Source: Desulfovibrio sp. (GTDB lineage: Bacteria; Desulfobacterota; Desulfovibrionia; Desulfovibrionales; Desulfovibrionaceae). From it: a stretch of DNA of 6,137 nt. The stretch spans positions 1 to 6,137 of the forward strand of contig JAQVZK010000147.1 of NCBI GenBank assembly GCA_028708195.1, given 5' to 3'. The position numbers and the translations under genes are program-made. Position 1 is the stretch's first letter, and each line of letters opens with the position of its first letter. A model generated the notes under the pieces. It made no database searches. It saw only the letters and a list, made by a program, of their open reading frames with translations, and was not told the origin of the DNA. Positions 5,102 through 6,137 of this stretch are shown here, piece after piece.

Positions 5102-6137
5102 ATGGCCGGAAACACCTTTGGGCGCGCCTTGCGCCTGACCACTTTTGGCGAGTCCCACGGCCCCGGCCTTGGCGGCGTCATTGACGGCTGCCCCGCAGGG
5201 CTGGAGCTTACCGAAGCCCACATTCAGGCAGAACTGGACCGCCGCAAGCCAGGCCAGGGCCCCACAGCCACCAAACGCAAGGAGTCCGACACGGTTCGGC
5301 TGCTCTCTGGCGTTTATGAGGGGCTTACCACGGGCACCTCCATTGCGTTTTTTATTGCCAACGAAGACCAGCGCTCCCACGACTACGGCAACCTTGCGGA
5401 AATTTTTCGCCCCGGCCATGCGGACTGGGGCTACTTTCAAAAATACAATGGCCTGCGCGACCACCGTGGCGGCGGGCGCTCATCCGGGCGTGAAACGGCG
5501 GCCCGCGTGGCTGGCGGCGTTATTGCCAAAAAAATTCTGGCCCGGCGCGGCGTGAAAATTCTTGGCGGCTGCGTGGAGCTGGGCGGTGTTGCCATTCCTC
5601 ACTGGGGGCTGGATATGGACGGGGCAGCCCTGCGCAAGTATTGCGCGGCCGCGCCCTCTGTGGTGACCCAGTGGGATACCATAGTGGCCGAAGCCCGCAA
5701 GGCCGGCGAAACCCTTGGCGGCATTGTGCGCATCGAAGCCCGCAACGTGCCCGCAGGGCTCGGCGAGCCGGTTTTTGACAAGCTTGAGGCCACCCTGGCC
5801 CACGCCATCATGAGCGTGGGGGCCGTTAAAGGGGTGGAGATCGGCGAAGGCTTCGCCGCGGCGGGCTTACGCGGTTCGCAGAACAACGACCCCCTGCTGC
5901 CCGCCGACGAACCCGGCCCCGGCAAGGCCCGCTTTGCCTCCAACCACGCGGGCGGCATCCTTGGCGGCATTTCCAGCGGCCAGGACATCATTTTGCAGGC
6001 AGCGGTCAAACCCATCGCCTCCATTGCCATCACGCAAAACACCGTGGACAAGGAAGGCAATGCCGCGACCGTGCTTATTGGCGGGCGGCACGACCTGGCT
6101 GCCATCCCCCGTGTGGTGCCCGTGCTGGAGGCCATGA
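5102..6137 (+). CDS. aroC: Chorismate synthase (3' end outside window)
   Basis: The frame is open from ATG 5102 to the right edge: 345 complete codons and no stop, so only a short C-terminal piece (perhaps 10-20 residues) is missing. The enzyme removes phosphate from 5-enolpyruvylshikimate 3-phosphate to form chorismate, the last shikimate-pathway step. The family needs reduced FMN and acts as a cytoplasmic tetramer. The first signature is GESHGPGLGGVIDGCPAG (16-33) with His19. RPGHADWGY holds the second conserved histidine, His106. The second signature is GGRSSGRETAARVAGG (124-139). The C-terminal signature appears as GRHDLAAIPRVVPVLEAM (328-345), where the common RHDPC is RHDLA, a modest departure. 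A second in-frame ATG lies directly upstream at 5099. GAGG (5092-5095) is 6 nt from 5102 but only 3 nt from 5099, so 5102 is preferred. It has its own promoter at 5009-5037. Confidence 0.96.
   Translation, partial: MAGNTFGRALRLTTFGESHGPGLGGVIDGCPAGLELTEAHIQAELDRRKPGQGPTATKRKESDTVRLLSGVYEGLTTGTSIAFFIANEDQRSHDYGNLAEIFRPGHADWGYFQKYNGLRDHRGGGRSSGRETAARVAGGVIAKKILARRGVKILGGCVELGGVAIPHWGLDMDGAALRKYCAAAPSVVTQWDTIVAEARKAGETLGGIVRIEARNVPAGLGEPVFDKLEATLAHAIMSVGAVKGVEIGEGFAAAGLRGSQNNDPLLPADEPGPGKARFASNHAGGILGGISSGQDIILQAAVKPIASIAITQNTVDKEGNAATVLIGGRHDLAAIPRVVPVLEAM

Noticed and set aside
5047..5184. Possible upstream reading frame in the aroC leader
   Set aside because: The ATG at 5047 lies almost at the predicted transcript start with no room for a ribosome site, and the Arg/Pro-rich product overlaps aroC out of frame.

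Overview
The window is GC-rich bacterial chromosome carrying ordinary housekeeping genes with dense, GC-ending codon use. The mix of a c-di-GMP phosphodiesterase, panC, metK and aroC, and the style of the proteins, suggests a Desulfovibrio-like sulfate reducer (Desulfovibrionales). That placement is an inference from recognised protein flavour, not a computed result. No tRNA, rRNA, CRISPR array, transposase or prophage signature was seen.

Layout. Bases 1-1785 (+) hold the 3' part of a PAS-GGDEF-EAL signalling protein whose start lies left of the window. Its GGDEF motif is degenerate and its EAL site looks intact, so it probably degrades c-di-GMP. Bases 1786-1977 form a convergent intergenic region with a nested inverted repeat and two tandem 32-bp, strongly pyrimidine-rich repeats that resemble a Rho-loading region. 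Bases 1978-2547 (-) encode a small protein with the Gln/Cys/His/Asp pattern of papain-like (C39-like) cysteine peptidases; it is the least described gene here. Bases 2548-2733 are a divergent intergenic region with a good sigma70-type promoter for the rightward genes and a near-perfect palindrome centred on the predicted transcription start.

Bases 2734-3579 (panC) and 3623-4795 (metK) are rightward, 43 bases apart and probably co-transcribed. They make pantothenate (for coenzyme A) and S-adenosylmethionine. Two hairpins with T-tracts follow metK, the second a 17-bp perfect stem. From 5102 to the right edge runs aroC (chorismate synthase), open to the edge with about 345 codons visible. It has its own sigma70-type promoter at 5009-5037.

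The rightward block is thus three metabolic enzymes in two transcription units (pantothenate and SAM, then the last shikimate step). The left part is a regulatory protein and an orphan peptidase-like gene facing each other. Nothing in the sequence shows a functional link between the two halves.
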